This document shows, one piece after another, positions 1 through 7,918 of a DNA stretch of 64,000 bases. The stretch lies in NCBI RefSeq assembly GCF_001902295.1, contig NZ_CP018335.1:3472001-3536000 (forward strand), given 5' to 3'. The stretch is from Clostridium kluyveri. Lineage in GTDB: Bacteria > Bacillota > Clostridia > Clostridiales > Clostridiaceae. Position 1 is the stretch's first letter, and every line of letters begins with the position of its first letter. The translations under genes were made by a program, and so were the position numbers. Below the pieces are notes generated by a model. It made no database searches. It worked only from the letters and a program-made list of their open reading frames with translations, and was not told the origin of the DNA.

Positions 1-1470
1 ACTATTGGTCACTCAAATATTGAGATAGCTAAAAAAAGTATACATATTGAAGAGTCTACTGAAACTAATACCAGCAACAAAAATGCAGATACCGTTACCT
101 CTGCAACATCCAAAATTGTTGACAAGGATTCAGATTTTATCAACATGCCTGACTTAATAAAACAAATGACAAATGGAAAGAGTGGTTTTGGAAACCACAC
201 ATTTAACGGTGTGGAAAGATTTATAATATATGGACCAATTGGAAAGTTAGGATGGTCAATGGCTATTGAAGTTAATAAAAGCGAAGTATTATCAGGTCTG
301 ACTTCTCTAAGAATGAAATGTATCGCTATATCCATTGTTTTTTTAATTTTAAGTATAATAATAGGATACTTAATTGCAAGAAATATATCCACTCCCATTA
401 ACTATCTTACAGATATATGCAAACAAATGGCAGGAGGAAACTTTGTATTTTTAATTAAAGATGATTACATAAAGAGGAAAGATGAAATTGGTAATTTGGC
501 TGTAGGTTTTAATAAAATCAGGATAAACGTTTCTGAAATTATACAGAATTTAATTGAAGAAGCTAAAAATATGGATAAATCAGTTAAAATATTTACCGAC
601 ATAGTTTTAGAGCTCAATGCAATGATAGAAAATCTATCTACTGTAACAGAGGAATTATCACAGGGTATGAGAAATACGGCAGCATCCACAGATGAGATGA
701 ATGCCTCATCATCCAATATAGAAAATTCAATTAAAGATATTTCTCATAATTCTCAGTCAATGTCAGTATCCGTCAGTGAAATTAGTACAACTGCCAAAAA
801 CGCTCTGGACAACTTTATAAAGTCACATAATAAAATATTTGACACATTGTCAACTACAAAAGAAAACCTTGCAAAATCTCTGACAAACGCAGAAGAAGTA
901 AATGAAATCGAAAATCTATCTGAAGCTATATTAGAAATTACATCAAAAACAAATTTGCTGGCCTTAAATGCCAATATAGAAGCAGTCAGGGCAGGAGAGG
1001 AAGGCAAAGGCTTTGGCGTAGTTGCCAGTGAAATAGGTAAATTAGCGGATGACTCAAAAAATACTATTAATGAAATGCAAAATATAACCAAAAATGTAAT
1101 TAGCTCAGTAAAAGACTTATCCCATCATTCAAATGATATGTTAAAGTTTATGGAAAATGATATTGATAAAGATTATAAATTGATGCTTCAAATGATGAAT
1201 CAATACAATGAAGATGCTCAGTCTATCCATAATATGATAGCTGATTTCAGTTCAAATACTAAAAATATATTTATATCCATACAGAGCATGCTTGAAGAAA
1301 TTGATAAAGTATCCTCAGCTGCTGCTGAAGGTTCAAAAAATACTGAAGATATAGTACAAAAGCTAACCACATTATTACAAAAATCAAATGAAGTTCATGG
1401 AGAGGTTCAATACCTAAAAAACAGTACAGTAAAACTTAACCAAATCATATCAAAGTTCAAAATTTCTTAA
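1..1470 (+). CDS. Methyl-accepting chemotaxis protein, 5'-truncated by the window
   Basis: Transmembrane chemoreceptor that passes ligand signals to CheA/CheW. The frame is open from base 1, so the first ATG (145) is internal and the N-terminal sensor is cut off by the window edge. Counting from base 145, an extracellular tail is followed by one membrane segment (about residues 57-77, IAISIVFLILSIIIGYLIA), a HAMP linker, and a long coiled-coil signalling domain. The domain contains the diagnostic hairpin TNLLALNANIEAVRAGEEG, then GFGVVASEIGKLADDS. This tip binds CheA/CheW in the family. The ligand is unknown. The gene converges on the amino-acid importer across a shared hairpin terminator. 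Confidence 0.93.
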   Translation, partial: TIGHSNIEIAKKSIHIEESTETNTSNKNADTVTSATSKIVDKDSDFINMPDLIKQMTNGKSGFGNHTFNGVERFIIYGPIGKLGWSMAIEVNKSEVLSGLTSLRMKCIAISIVFLILSIIIGYLIARNISTPINYLTDICKQMAGGNFVFLIKDDYIKRKDEIGNLAVGFNKIRINVSEIIQNLIEEAKNMDKSVKIFTDIVLELNAMIENLSTVTEELSQGMRNTAASTDEMNASSSNIENSIKDISHNSQSMSVSVSEISTTAKNALDNFIKSHNKIFDTLSTTKENLAKSLTNAEEVNEIENLSEAILEITSKTNLLALNANIEAVRAGEEGKGFGVVASEIGKLADDSKNTINEMQNITKNVISSVKDLSHHSNDMLKFMENDIDKDYKLMLQMMNQYNEDAQSIHNMIADFSSNTKNIFISIQSMLEEIDKVSSAAAEGSKNTEDIVQKLTTLLQKSNEVHGEVQYLKNSTVKLNQIISKFKIS

Positions 1471-1482
1471 TACTATATTGAT

Positions 1483-1512
1483 GGCAAAATGCTTAAATAT
1501 AAGCATTTTGCC
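1483..1512. terminator. Bidirectional hairpin terminator
   Basis: A perfect 13-bp stem (GGCAAAATGCTTA / TAAGCATTTTGCC) with a four-base loop AATA lies between two convergent genes: the chemoreceptor on the plus strand and the ABC permease on the minus strand. Its position and symmetry suit termination from both sides, although the U-tracts are short. Confidence 0.75.
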
Positions 1513-1517
1513 TTATC

Positions 1518-2201
1518 TTATATAGATACATATTTTTCTACTTTCACTTCAATTTTATTTTGAATTGAAGAGAGTACCGTACAAAATATTAAATATATAA
1601 ATGCCGCTTCACTATATAACCACAGAGGTTCATAGGTTGATGCCGTTATTCTTTGCGCCACTTGAAACATTTCAGTTAGGGTAATGCTGGCAGCAAGTGA
1701 AGTATCCTTAACCAGTGATATAAAAGAATTAGACAGAGGTGGTACAGAAACCCGTACTGCCTGAGGCAGAACAATACGCCGGATTACTTGAGTATTTGTC
1801 ATACCTATAGAAAATGCCGCCTCCCACTGACCTTTAGGTATTGATAAAATAGCAGCCCTAATTATTTCAGAATTATATGCTCCTACACTCAATGTAAATC
1901 CAATAATAGCTGCTGGCAGTGGTTCCATTGTTATACCTACAGCTGGCAACCCATAAAATATAATGAATAATTGTACTAATAAAGGAGTTCCCCTTACAAT
2001 CCATACATAAAAACGTGCCAATAATACAAGAGGCTTAACATTTGATATACGGGCTAAAGCTGTTATTAATGCAAGCACTAACCCAAGAATAAATGATTCT
2101 AATGTAAGCGGCACAGTAAATTGAATACCAGCTTTTAACAAAGGGAAAAAAGAATCTTGTAATATTTGTATTATTCTTATTGCTCCATCACTTATATTCA
2201 T
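1518..2201 (-). CDS. Polar amino-acid ABC transporter permease (cystine/methionine type)
   Basis: Inner-membrane subunit of a type I amino-acid importer of the HisM/GlnP family, 227 residues, the usual length. It has about five hydrophobic segments. The EAA loop that docks on the ATPase is visible as EAAFSIGMTNTQVIRRIVLP followed by QAVRVSVPPLSN. The ATG is preceded by AGGGG. It is the last of three co-oriented genes (ATPase, binding protein, permease), 15 bp after the binding-protein gene. The upstream SAM-I riboswitch implies the cargo is a sulfur amino acid, cystine or methionine; the protein alone shows only a polar amino-acid permease. Confidence 0.9.
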   Translation of the reverse strand: MNISDGAIRIIQILQDSFFPLLKAGIQFTVPLTLESFILGLVLALITALARISNVKPLVLLARFYVWIVRGTPLLVQLFIIFYGLPAVGITMEPLPAAIIGFTLSVGAYNSEIIRAAILSIPKGQWEAAFSIGMTNTQVIRRIVLPQAVRVSVPPLSNSFISLVKDTSLAASITLTEMFQVAQRITASTYEPLWLYSEAAFIYLIFCTVLSSIQNKIEVKVEKYVSI

Positions 2202-2216
2202 ATTATCCCCCTATTA

Positions 2217-3032
2217 CTATTTGGATACATCGAAATTAAACCATTTATTGGATATTTTTAAAAAAGTACCATCTGACTTCATATCAGCTAATGCCTTGTT
2301 TACGGCATCTACCAATTCCTTATTTCCTTTTCTAAACATAATTCCATTGGAAGCTGCATCTGGCTGTTCATCAACTATCTTTACTGCTATATCTGGCTTT
2401 TGCTTTTTTAAATCTAAAAAGGATATATTATCATTAATAGTTGCATCTGCACGTTTGGAAAGTATTAAGTCAATGGATTGATTGAATCCGTCATCTTGTA
2501 CAACTTCCGCATTATAAGATTTAGCAAGTTCAGCATAATTACTAGTTAATGTTTGTGCGGATTTTTTGCCTTTTAAATCTTCAAACTTTTTAATATCTTC
2601 ATTGTCCTCAGCAACTATAAGCACTCCCTTTGTAACTATATATGGAGTTGAAAAATCATATTTTTCCTGACGATCTGGCTTTATTCCAACCTCATTAACT
2701 ATAATATCAAACCTTTTAGCATCTAATCCAGCAAATATTCCATCCCATTTTGTTTCAACAAATTTAGCTTTTACACCTAAACGTTTAGCCACTTCCTCTG
2801 CTATTTCCACATCAAAACCAGTTAACTTTCCATTTTTATCGTGAAATGTAAATGGTGAATAGGTTCCTTCAGTACCAATTCGTATTATTCCATCTTTTTT
2901 TATCTTGGACAGTAAATCAGTATCATTGGCTACATTAGTTGTAGATTTATTATCACCTTTACTAGTTCCACACCCTGTAAGAGTTACAGCAAATATTAAT
3001 AAAATACTAATTAATAGACCAATTTTTTTCAT
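2217..3032 (-). CDS. Amino-acid ABC transporter substrate-binding lipoprotein
   Basis: Extracytoplasmic solute-binding protein, SBP_bac_3 family, 271 residues. A type II signal peptide ends in the lipobox LTGC at about residue 21, so the mature protein is a membrane-anchored lipoprotein. The family pattern is clear: IRIGTEGTYSPFTFHD, then GFDVEIAEEVAKRLGVK and the hinge KFDIIVNEVGIKPDR. It is the second gene of the riboswitch-controlled operon, with Shine-Dalgarno GGGGGT. It delivers ligand to the adjacent permease. Cystine or methionine is inferred from the S-box leader and not from binding residues. Confidence 0.92.
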   Translation of the reverse strand: MKKIGLLISILLIFAVTLTGCGTSKGDNKSTTNVANDTDLLSKIKKDGIIRIGTEGTYSPFTFHDKNGKLTGFDVEIAEEVAKRLGVKAKFVETKWDGIFAGLDAKRFDIIVNEVGIKPDRQEKYDFSTPYIVTKGVLIVAEDNEDIKKFEDLKGKKSAQTLTSNYAELAKSYNAEVVQDDGFNQSIDLILSKRADATINDNISFLDLKKQKPDIAVKIVDEQPDAASNGIMFRKGNKELVDAVNKALADMKSDGTFLKISNKWFNFDVSK

Positions 3033-3118
3033 GGTTATACCCCCTACCTATTAAAATCAATAATAATTATTTATTTTAAAATTTTTATAATATTGCAATA
3101 TGAATTTAAGTTTCACAT

Positions 3119-3856
3119 TTAGTTAAATTGAACTTGTTCCAAAAATTTTATAGTTCTTGGATTCTTAGGATTATCAAACACCTCCTCTGGAGTTCCTTCT
3201 TCTACTATACTTCCACTATCCATAAACATGACTCTATCTGCTGCCTCTTTAGCAAATCTCATTTCGTGGGTTACAATAATCATTGTGGTATCTTTTTCAG
3301 CAAGTTTTTTTATGACATCCAGCACTTCTCCAACCAACTCAGGATCTAAGGCAGATGTAGGTTCATCAAATAACATTATATCTGGATTCACAGCCATGGC
3401 CCTGCCTATGCCCACTCTTTGCTGCTGGCCGCCTGATAACTTTGATGGATAATAATCTCTTTTATCAACCAGTCCAACCTGTCTTAATATATCCATTGCT
3501 ATTTTCTCTGCTTCAATTTTATTTATTTTTTTTACTATAGTTAAATGTTCCATAATATTTTCTAATGCAGTTTTATTGTTAAAAAGATTATAACTTTGAA
3601 ATACCATAGATGTATGCTTCCTCAATTCATGTATTTGCTTTTTAGTTATTTTTTCAAAATCTATTTTTAATTTTTCTATTTCTATGGTACCCTTGTCTGG
3701 AATTTCCAAATAATTTATGCATCTTAACAAAGTCGATTTACCTGTACCAGAGGGGCCTATTATTGCAATAACCTCCCCCTTTTTTATCTCTAGGTTAATA
3801 CCCTTTAAAACTGTAAGCTCATTAAACTTCTTGTATAGATTTTTAACTTTTATCAT
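3119..3856 (-). CDS. Amino-acid ABC transporter ATPase
   Basis: Cytoplasmic ATPase of the same importer, 245 residues, full length for the GlnQ/TcyC family. Walker A is GPSGTGKST (about residue 33), the Q-loop follows SMVFQSYNLF, the signature is LSGGQQQR, Walker B is IMLFDEPTSALDPE, and the switch histidine lies in IIVTHEMRFA. It is the first gene after the SAM-I riboswitch, so it is the directly regulated one. A GGGAGG site lies about 12 bases before the ATG. Confidence 0.93.
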   Translation of the reverse strand: MIKVKNLYKKFNELTVLKGINLEIKKGEVIAIIGPSGTGKSTLLRCINYLEIPDKGTIEIEKLKIDFEKITKKQIHELRKHTSMVFQSYNLFNNKTALENIMEHLTIVKKINKIEAEKIAMDILRQVGLVDKRDYYPSKLSGGQQQRVGIGRAMAVNPDIMLFDEPTSALDPELVGEVLDVIKKLAEKDTTMIIVTHEMRFAKEAADRVMFMDSGSIVEEGTPEEVFDNPKNPRTIKFLEQVQFN

Positions 3857-3896
3857 TTCATAAAACGCCCTCCCTTCAATTGATTTAAATAATTAA

Positions 3897-3932
3897 AAAA
3901 GCTATTTTTCTTATTTAAGAAAAATAGCTTTT
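3897..3932 (-). terminator. Riboswitch-controlled intrinsic terminator
   Basis: A perfect 16-bp inverted repeat (AAAAGCTATTTTTCTT / AAGAAAAATAGCTTTT, loop ATTT) reads into a U-run on the minus strand. It lies directly between the SAM-I aptamer and the ATPase start. In S-box leaders this is the terminator that forms when S-adenosylmethionine is bound. Confidence 0.88.
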
Positions 3933-3949
3933 AATATCCCAAACTTTTA

Positions 3950-4082
3950 TAAAACGGCCACTTTTCTCATCTTTCAGAGTATAAAATTAACTCTGCAGGA
4001 ATTAACACCGATACATATTAAAACAAATGCCGGTTGTTGGGTTTCATAGGGCCAGTCCCTCCACCTCTCTTGATAAGAACCT
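3950..4082 (-). ncRNA. SAM-I (S-box) riboswitch
   Basis: Read on the minus strand, the sequence carries the conserved S-box core: CTTATCAAGAGAGGTGGAGG, then GACTGGCCC and TGAAACCC, then CAACCGGC and GGTG...AATTCCTGCAGA. A closing P1 helix pairs TTCTTATC with GATGAGAA (3964-3971 on the plus strand). The aptamer is followed by a strong terminator and then the amino-acid ABC operon. In this class, S-adenosylmethionine binding stabilises the terminator and shuts off sulfur amino-acid uptake genes. Recognition is by consensus motifs read by eye. Confidence 0.93.
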
Positions 4083-4135
4083 AGTTTATTGATTTTTAAA
4101 ATTTCATATTATTTATATTTTACACGTCGTAATAC

Positions 4136-4164
4136 ATTATACTAATTGTACTATAATGTGTCAA
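4136..4164 (-). promoter_or_regulatory. Promoter of the S-box amino-acid transport operon
   Basis: On the minus strand a perfect -35 TTGACA (4159-4164) and a perfect -10 TATAAT (4136-4141) are separated by 17 bp. Predicted transcription begins near 4129, about 50 bases before the riboswitch core. Confidence 0.85.
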
Positions 4165-4258
4165 TTATTAAATAACCAAAGCATAAGCTTAGCCTCTAAA
4201 ATAAATTTATTGAAAAAAATCTCTACGAGGCTATTAGGAAATGGACATAAAAAAAATA

Positions 4259-4287
4259 TTGACATTACTTAAAAATATATTTATAAT
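4259..4287 (+). promoter_or_regulatory. Consensus promoter of a short transcript
   Basis: TTGACA (4259-4264) and TATAAT (4282-4287) with a 17-bp spacer form a perfect sigma-A promoter. It faces right, away from the S-box operon. The next strong signal downstream is the terminator at 4419-4467, so it appears to drive a transcript of roughly 170 nt. Confidence 0.75.
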
Positions 4288-4293
4288 ACTACG

Positions 4294-4467
4294 TAATATT
4301 ACTAAAACATATTAAATTCTTGGGATTTATCATAATATGAAAATCCCCAAATAAAAATTTAATAGAATTATATATCAAATAAGCATGTATCATGTTTTAG
4401 TTGACCAGAAAAACTGGAAGCTAAATTTTATTCTTACATTTGTAAGATTAAAATTTAGCTTTTTTTA
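4294..4467 (+). ncRNA. Candidate small RNA or attenuated leader
   Basis: Between a perfect promoter and a strong intrinsic terminator lies about 170 nt with no credible coding frame. It can fold an imperfect hairpin around TTGGGATTT and AAATCCCCAA (4319-4358), a short CCAG/CTGG hairpin (4405-4417), then the terminator. I do not recognise a known riboswitch consensus. It may be a free-standing small RNA or a terminated leader of the ROK regulator, whose start lies 230 bases further on. Confidence 0.45.
4419..4467 (+). terminator. Intrinsic terminator of the short transcript
   Basis: A 12-bp stem (AGCTAAATTTTA / TAAAATTTAGCT) is extended by a 7-bp inner stem (TCTTACA / TGTAAGA) across a single mismatch. 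Seven T residues follow at once (4461-4467). Confidence 0.85.
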
Positions 4468-4491
4468 ATTAATACATTGTGATTATTTTTT

Positions 4492-4530
4492 AAAATACTT
4501 TTTCCAAAAATGAAAAAAGTAATTATTGAA
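4492..4530 (+). repeat. 39-bp direct repeat, copy 1 (candidate operator)
   Basis: Starts AAAATACTTTTTCC and ends TTATTGAA, and matches 4637-4675 with one difference in 39 bases. It contains an inverted repeat TACTTTTT (4496-4503) / AAAAAGTA (4514-4521), the form expected of a dimeric repressor site. Confidence 0.7.
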
Positions 4531-4636
4531 AATTATTACAGTGCAGATAACACATATAAATACATAGGATAAAAAGTCAAAAAATCTATAGGAAAATGAG
4601 AAACAATAGATTTTTCATACTATGTTAAATTTTTCC
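4531..4636. other. Spacer between the two 39-bp repeats
   Basis: About 106 AT-rich bases with no open frame of note and no convincing -35/-10 pair. The promoter of the ROK gene probably lies here or just upstream, but I could not place it. Confidence 0.3.
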
Positions 4637-4675
4637 AAAATACTTTTTCCAAAAATGAAAAAAGTATTTATTGAA
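4637..4675 (+). repeat. 39-bp direct repeat, copy 2 (candidate operator)
   Basis: Second copy of the 39-bp repeat, starting 145 bp after the first and ending 25 bp before the ROK start codon. The inverted repeat TACTTTTT (4641-4648) / AAAAAGTA (4659-4666) is kept. The longest open frame would begin inside this repeat, which argues against that start. Confidence 0.7.
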
Positions 4676-4700
4676 TTCTATCAGTGTAAGAGGTGTACTC

Positions 4701-5909
4701 ATGAAAGATAATTCCAATGCATTAAAAAGTTTAAGTTTTGAAGAAAAAAAAATATTTAATTTACTTCAGAAGAATGGATGCTTACCTAAAAATAAAATTT
4801 CATCTAGGACAGATATTAAATTGACCACATTAAATTATGTTATGGAACCTTTAGAAAAAAGTAAAATGATAGTTGAAAGTTGTATAGGAGAATCTACAGG
4901 CGGAAGAAGGCCAATTTTATATGACATAAATATAAATGATTTTTATATTATAGGTATTGATATATCAATACTCTATACTCAGGTAGTTATTACAAATTTT
5001 AAAATGGAAATCTTGTATAAAGAACTATTCAATATGGATGATTCCTATACTCCTTGTGAAACTGTAAAAAAAATAGTAGAAATTATTAACAGGGCTTATA
5101 CAAATCTAAACTTAAGCCATATGAAACTGTTAGGAATAGGAGTAGGATCTGTGGGACCTTTAGATATAAAAAATGGTATTATAAAAAACCCCGTTGACTT
5201 TTTTGCAGATAAATGGACTGACGTACCTATAAAGGAAATGTTAGAGGAAAAATTAAAATGCCCTGTTGTAGTTGAAAATGGTGCAAATGCAGCAGTTGTT
5301 GCAGAATATTTTTACGGCGTGGGAAAGGGAATTGAAAATATTGCTTTTTTTAATTGTGGTATCGGAATAAGAACAGGAACAATTTCTTCAGGACATCTTA
5401 TAAGAACAATAAATGATGAAGAAGAAGCCTTTGGACATATGACAATCGACATTGATGGTGAACAGTGTAAGTGCGGAAATTACGGCTGCTTAGAATGTTA
5501 TTCTACCATCAAGGCAATAATAAAGAACATTTCTAGAAAAATCAAAAAAGGTAGACATACCATCATAAATAAACCTGTAGAAGAAATTGATTACAAAGAT
5601 GTCTGCTTGGCAGCTGAAATGGGTGATGAACTGTCAGTAGATATAATTACAGATGCTGCATTAATTTTAGGAGCAGGGCTATCTAATTATATAAAATTAT
5701 TAAGTCCTAAATTAGTTATATTAACAGGACCTTTAATAATAAACTCAAAACTTTTTTATGAAGTTTGCGTTAAAAGTACATTGAAAAATTTAAATTCTAC
5801 TAAAGGGAAAAGTGTAATTTTTAATCGATGTGGATATTTCAGTGGAGATGCAATATCAATAGGTGCCTCAGCTATGGTAATTGAGAGATGCTTAGAAAGT
5901 AGAATATAA
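4701..5909 (+). CDS. ROK-family transcriptional repressor
   Basis: Sugar-kinase-like DNA-binding regulator of the NagC/XylR type, 402 residues. The start is ATG 4701, behind AGAGGTG, and not the TTG at 4671 inside the repeat. A winged helix-turn-helix (about residues 12-60, ISSRTDIKLTTLNYVMEPLE, then STGGRRP) precedes the ROK fold. That fold shows GIDISI, GVGSVGPLD, VENGANAAVVAEY and the zinc motif GHMTIDIDGEQCKCGNYGCLE. Family members usually sense a sugar or metabolite. It heads the SsuABC/AprAB-like cluster and probably regulates it and itself through the two upstream repeats; that is inference. Confidence 0.9.
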   Translation: MKDNSNALKSLSFEEKKIFNLLQKNGCLPKNKISSRTDIKLTTLNYVMEPLEKSKMIVESCIGESTGGRRPILYDININDFYIIGIDISILYTQVVITNFKMEILYKELFNMDDSYTPCETVKKIVEIINRAYTNLNLSHMKLLGIGVGSVGPLDIKNGIIKNPVDFFADKWTDVPIKEMLEEKLKCPVVVENGANAAVVAEYFYGVGKGIENIAFFNCGIGIRTGTISSGHLIRTINDEEEAFGHMTIDIDGEQCKCGNYGCLECYSTIKAIIKNISRKIKKGRHTIINKPVEEIDYKDVCLAAEMGDELSVDIITDAALILGAGLSNYIKLLSPKLVILTGPLIINSKLFYEVCVKSTLKNLNSTKGKSVIFNRCGYFSGDAISIGASAMVIERCLESRI

Positions 5910-5947
5910 TTTATCTACTGAAAGAGTTGAAAAATGGGTTGAATTAA

Positions 5948-5969
5948 CACTTGTATAACTCTACAAGTG
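5948..5969 (+). promoter_or_regulatory. Short hairpin between regulator and transporter genes
   Basis: CACTTGTA / TACAAGTG with a six-base loop. There is no U-run, so it is more likely an operator-like palindrome or an mRNA hairpin than a terminator. Confidence 0.35.
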
Positions 5970-6007
5970 ATCATTGTTCATATTTATTTATTAAGGAGGT
6001 AATAAAA

Positions 6008-7105
6008 ATGTTAAAAAGTTCAAGGAAAATAATATTGAGTTTATTAGCCCTGACACTGGTTGGAACATTTTTTGCAGGATGTTCAAATAATCAGCAAAAT
6101 GGCAGTACTAATTCAAAAAAGGAGGTGGTAAAAATTGCTGTAGGATATCAAACAGTCACTTCTCAAACTTGGGGAGCATTAATTATAAAAAATAAAAAAC
6201 TCTATGAAAAGTATTTAGAAGAGAAATACCCAAATAAAGAATTTCAAATTGAATGGTTTAATGCCCAGTCAGGACCACCGCTAACTAATAATATGGTGGC
6301 AGGAAAACTTCAATTTGCATTTATGGGAGACATGCCAATACTTATTAACGGAGAAAAGGGACAAACCTCTCAAAATTATAAGTCAGTGTTCTTAGCTTTT
6401 GATGGAAAGGGGGAAAAGGGAAAGAATCAGGCAATCTTAGTACCAAAGGACAGCAATATTAACTCAGTTAAAGACTTAGCAGGTAAAAATGTATCTGTAC
6501 CTTTAGGCTCCAGTGCACACCGCATGCTGCTTAATGAATTGGACAAATATGGAATAACTGATAAGGTTACTATTTTAAATCAAGATGTTACCGTTGGCAT
6601 GACTAATATAGAACAAAATAAAATAGATGCCCACGCTTCTTGGGAACCATTTCCAAGTCTCATAGAGAATAAAGGAATTGGAAAGATACTAGTAGATGGC
6701 AGTGATACAAATGTAGATTATTTAGATGGAATTGTTGCAGATAGAACCTGGGTGGAAAAAAATAAAGATTATACAATAGCACTTCTGAAATCACTGATAG
6801 AAGCTCATAAATATATAAGAGAAAATCCTGAAGATGCAGCTAAAATATTTGCAGAAGAAAGTAAATATCCAATAGATGTAACAAAGAAGATCGTTAAAAA
6901 TATAAGATTTGATTCTGTTATATATGATAAGGATAAAGTTACTTTAGAAGGCAGTAAGGACTTTTTGAAAAAGCTAGATAAAATTAAGGATGTGGATTTA
7001 AATAAATTTATTGATGATGAATATATAAAACAAGCATATAAAGAATCTAATCTTCAATATCCAAGTGCAGATTCACTAAAAGGTAACTGGCAGCCCTTAA
7101 AATGA
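6008..7105 (+). CDS. SsuA/NMT1-type ABC substrate-binding lipoprotein
   Basis: Solute-binding lipoprotein of the aliphatic sulfonate/taurine/nitrate family, 365 residues. Start ATG 6008 is chosen because AAGGAGGT lies 7 bases before it and the signal peptide begins there. The lipobox FAGC falls near residue 23. Family features include VKIAVGYQTVTSQTWGALI, the GPPLTNNMVAGKLQFAFMGD block and HASWEPFPSLIE, which form the ligand cleft in SsuA/TauA relatives. It opens a five-gene transporter and reductase run. Ligand unknown; an organosulfur compound is favoured by context. Confidence 0.9.
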   Translation: MLKSSRKIILSLLALTLVGTFFAGCSNNQQNGSTNSKKEVVKIAVGYQTVTSQTWGALIIKNKKLYEKYLEEKYPNKEFQIEWFNAQSGPPLTNNMVAGKLQFAFMGDMPILINGEKGQTSQNYKSVFLAFDGKGEKGKNQAILVPKDSNINSVKDLAGKNVSVPLGSSAHRMLLNELDKYGITDKVTILNQDVTVGMTNIEQNKIDAHASWEPFPSLIENKGIGKILVDGSDTNVDYLDGIVADRTWVEKNKDYTIALLKSLIEAHKYIRENPEDAAKIFAEESKYPIDVTKKIVKNIRFDSVIYDKDKVTLEGSKDFLKKLDKIKDVDLNKFIDDEYIKQAYKESNLQYPSADSLKGNWQPLK

Positions 7106-7120
7106 AGGAGATGACAATAT

Positions 7121-7903
7121 ATGAAAGAAAATACTACTTCTTATTCTAAGGTGAAAAAGATATTATGTAAAGTATTTTCAATTTTGGTATTCATTATTGT
7201 ATGGCAGCTATTGGTTGATTTTAATATAAAAAGACCATTAATGTTTGGAAATTTGCCATCGCCATTAGATGTTTTTCAAGCTCTTAAAACAATCATAATT
7301 CAGAAAGAATTTTATCAGCATGCTTTGTACAGCTGCATAAGAATTTTTATAGGCTGCACCTTAGCACTTCCTATAGCAGTGATATTCGGATTCTTGATTG
7401 GGTTGACCAAATTTGGAGAGAACTTTATACTGCCTATTTTTGATATGCTAAGGCCTATTCCTCAAATTGCCTGGATTCCTATAGCAATATTAATATTTCC
7501 GTCTGTAGAAGGAAGTATCATTTTTATAACTTTTTTAGGAGCATTCTTTCCCATACTGGTTAATACCATTGCGGGAACACAAGCTGCTAATTCACTGCTG
7601 ATAGAAGCCGCAAAAAGTATGAGTGCAAGCAAATGGCAGTTAATAAGATATGTATCTTTTCCAAGTGCTGTTCCTAATATTTTTACTGGACTTACCATAG
7701 GTATAGGCAGCTCATGGATGAGTGTTATAGCTGCTGAAATGATATCGGGCAAGTATGGAATAGGATACTATACCTGGACTTCCTATACTTTAATGGAGTA
7801 CCCCGAAACAATAATAGGTATGATAACTATTGGTGTTATAGGAGCAACATGTTTTTCTTTAGTGAGAAAACTGGAAAAAATCATACTGGTATGGCGTGAA
7901 TAA
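7121..7903 (+). CDS. SsuC/TauC-type ABC transporter permease
   Basis: Membrane subunit of the same importer, 260 residues, six predicted hydrophobic segments. The ATPase-docking EAA motif reads LIEAAKSMSASKWQLIRYVS followed by FPSAVPNIFTGLTIGIG, typical of sulfonate, taurine and nitrate permeases. The substrate-channel block PIPQIAWIPIAI is also present. GGAGATG lies ahead of the ATG, and the gap after the binding-protein gene is 15 bp. Confidence 0.92.
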   Translation: MKENTTSYSKVKKILCKVFSILVFIIVWQLLVDFNIKRPLMFGNLPSPLDVFQALKTIIIQKEFYQHALYSCIRIFIGCTLALPIAVIFGFLIGLTKFGENFILPIFDMLRPIPQIAWIPIAILIFPSVEGSIIFITFLGAFFPILVNTIAGTQAANSLLIEAAKSMSASKWQLIRYVSFPSAVPNIFTGLTIGIGSSWMSVIAAEMISGKYGIGYYTWTSYTLMEYPETIIGMITIGVIGATCFSLVRKLEKIILVWRE

Positions 7904-7918
7904 TTGGAGGTGAAAAGT

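Noticed and set aside
4671..4700. Upstream TTG start for the ROK regulator
   Set aside because: The TTG lies inside the second 39-bp repeat and has no ribosome site; AGAGGTG is well placed for ATG 4701.
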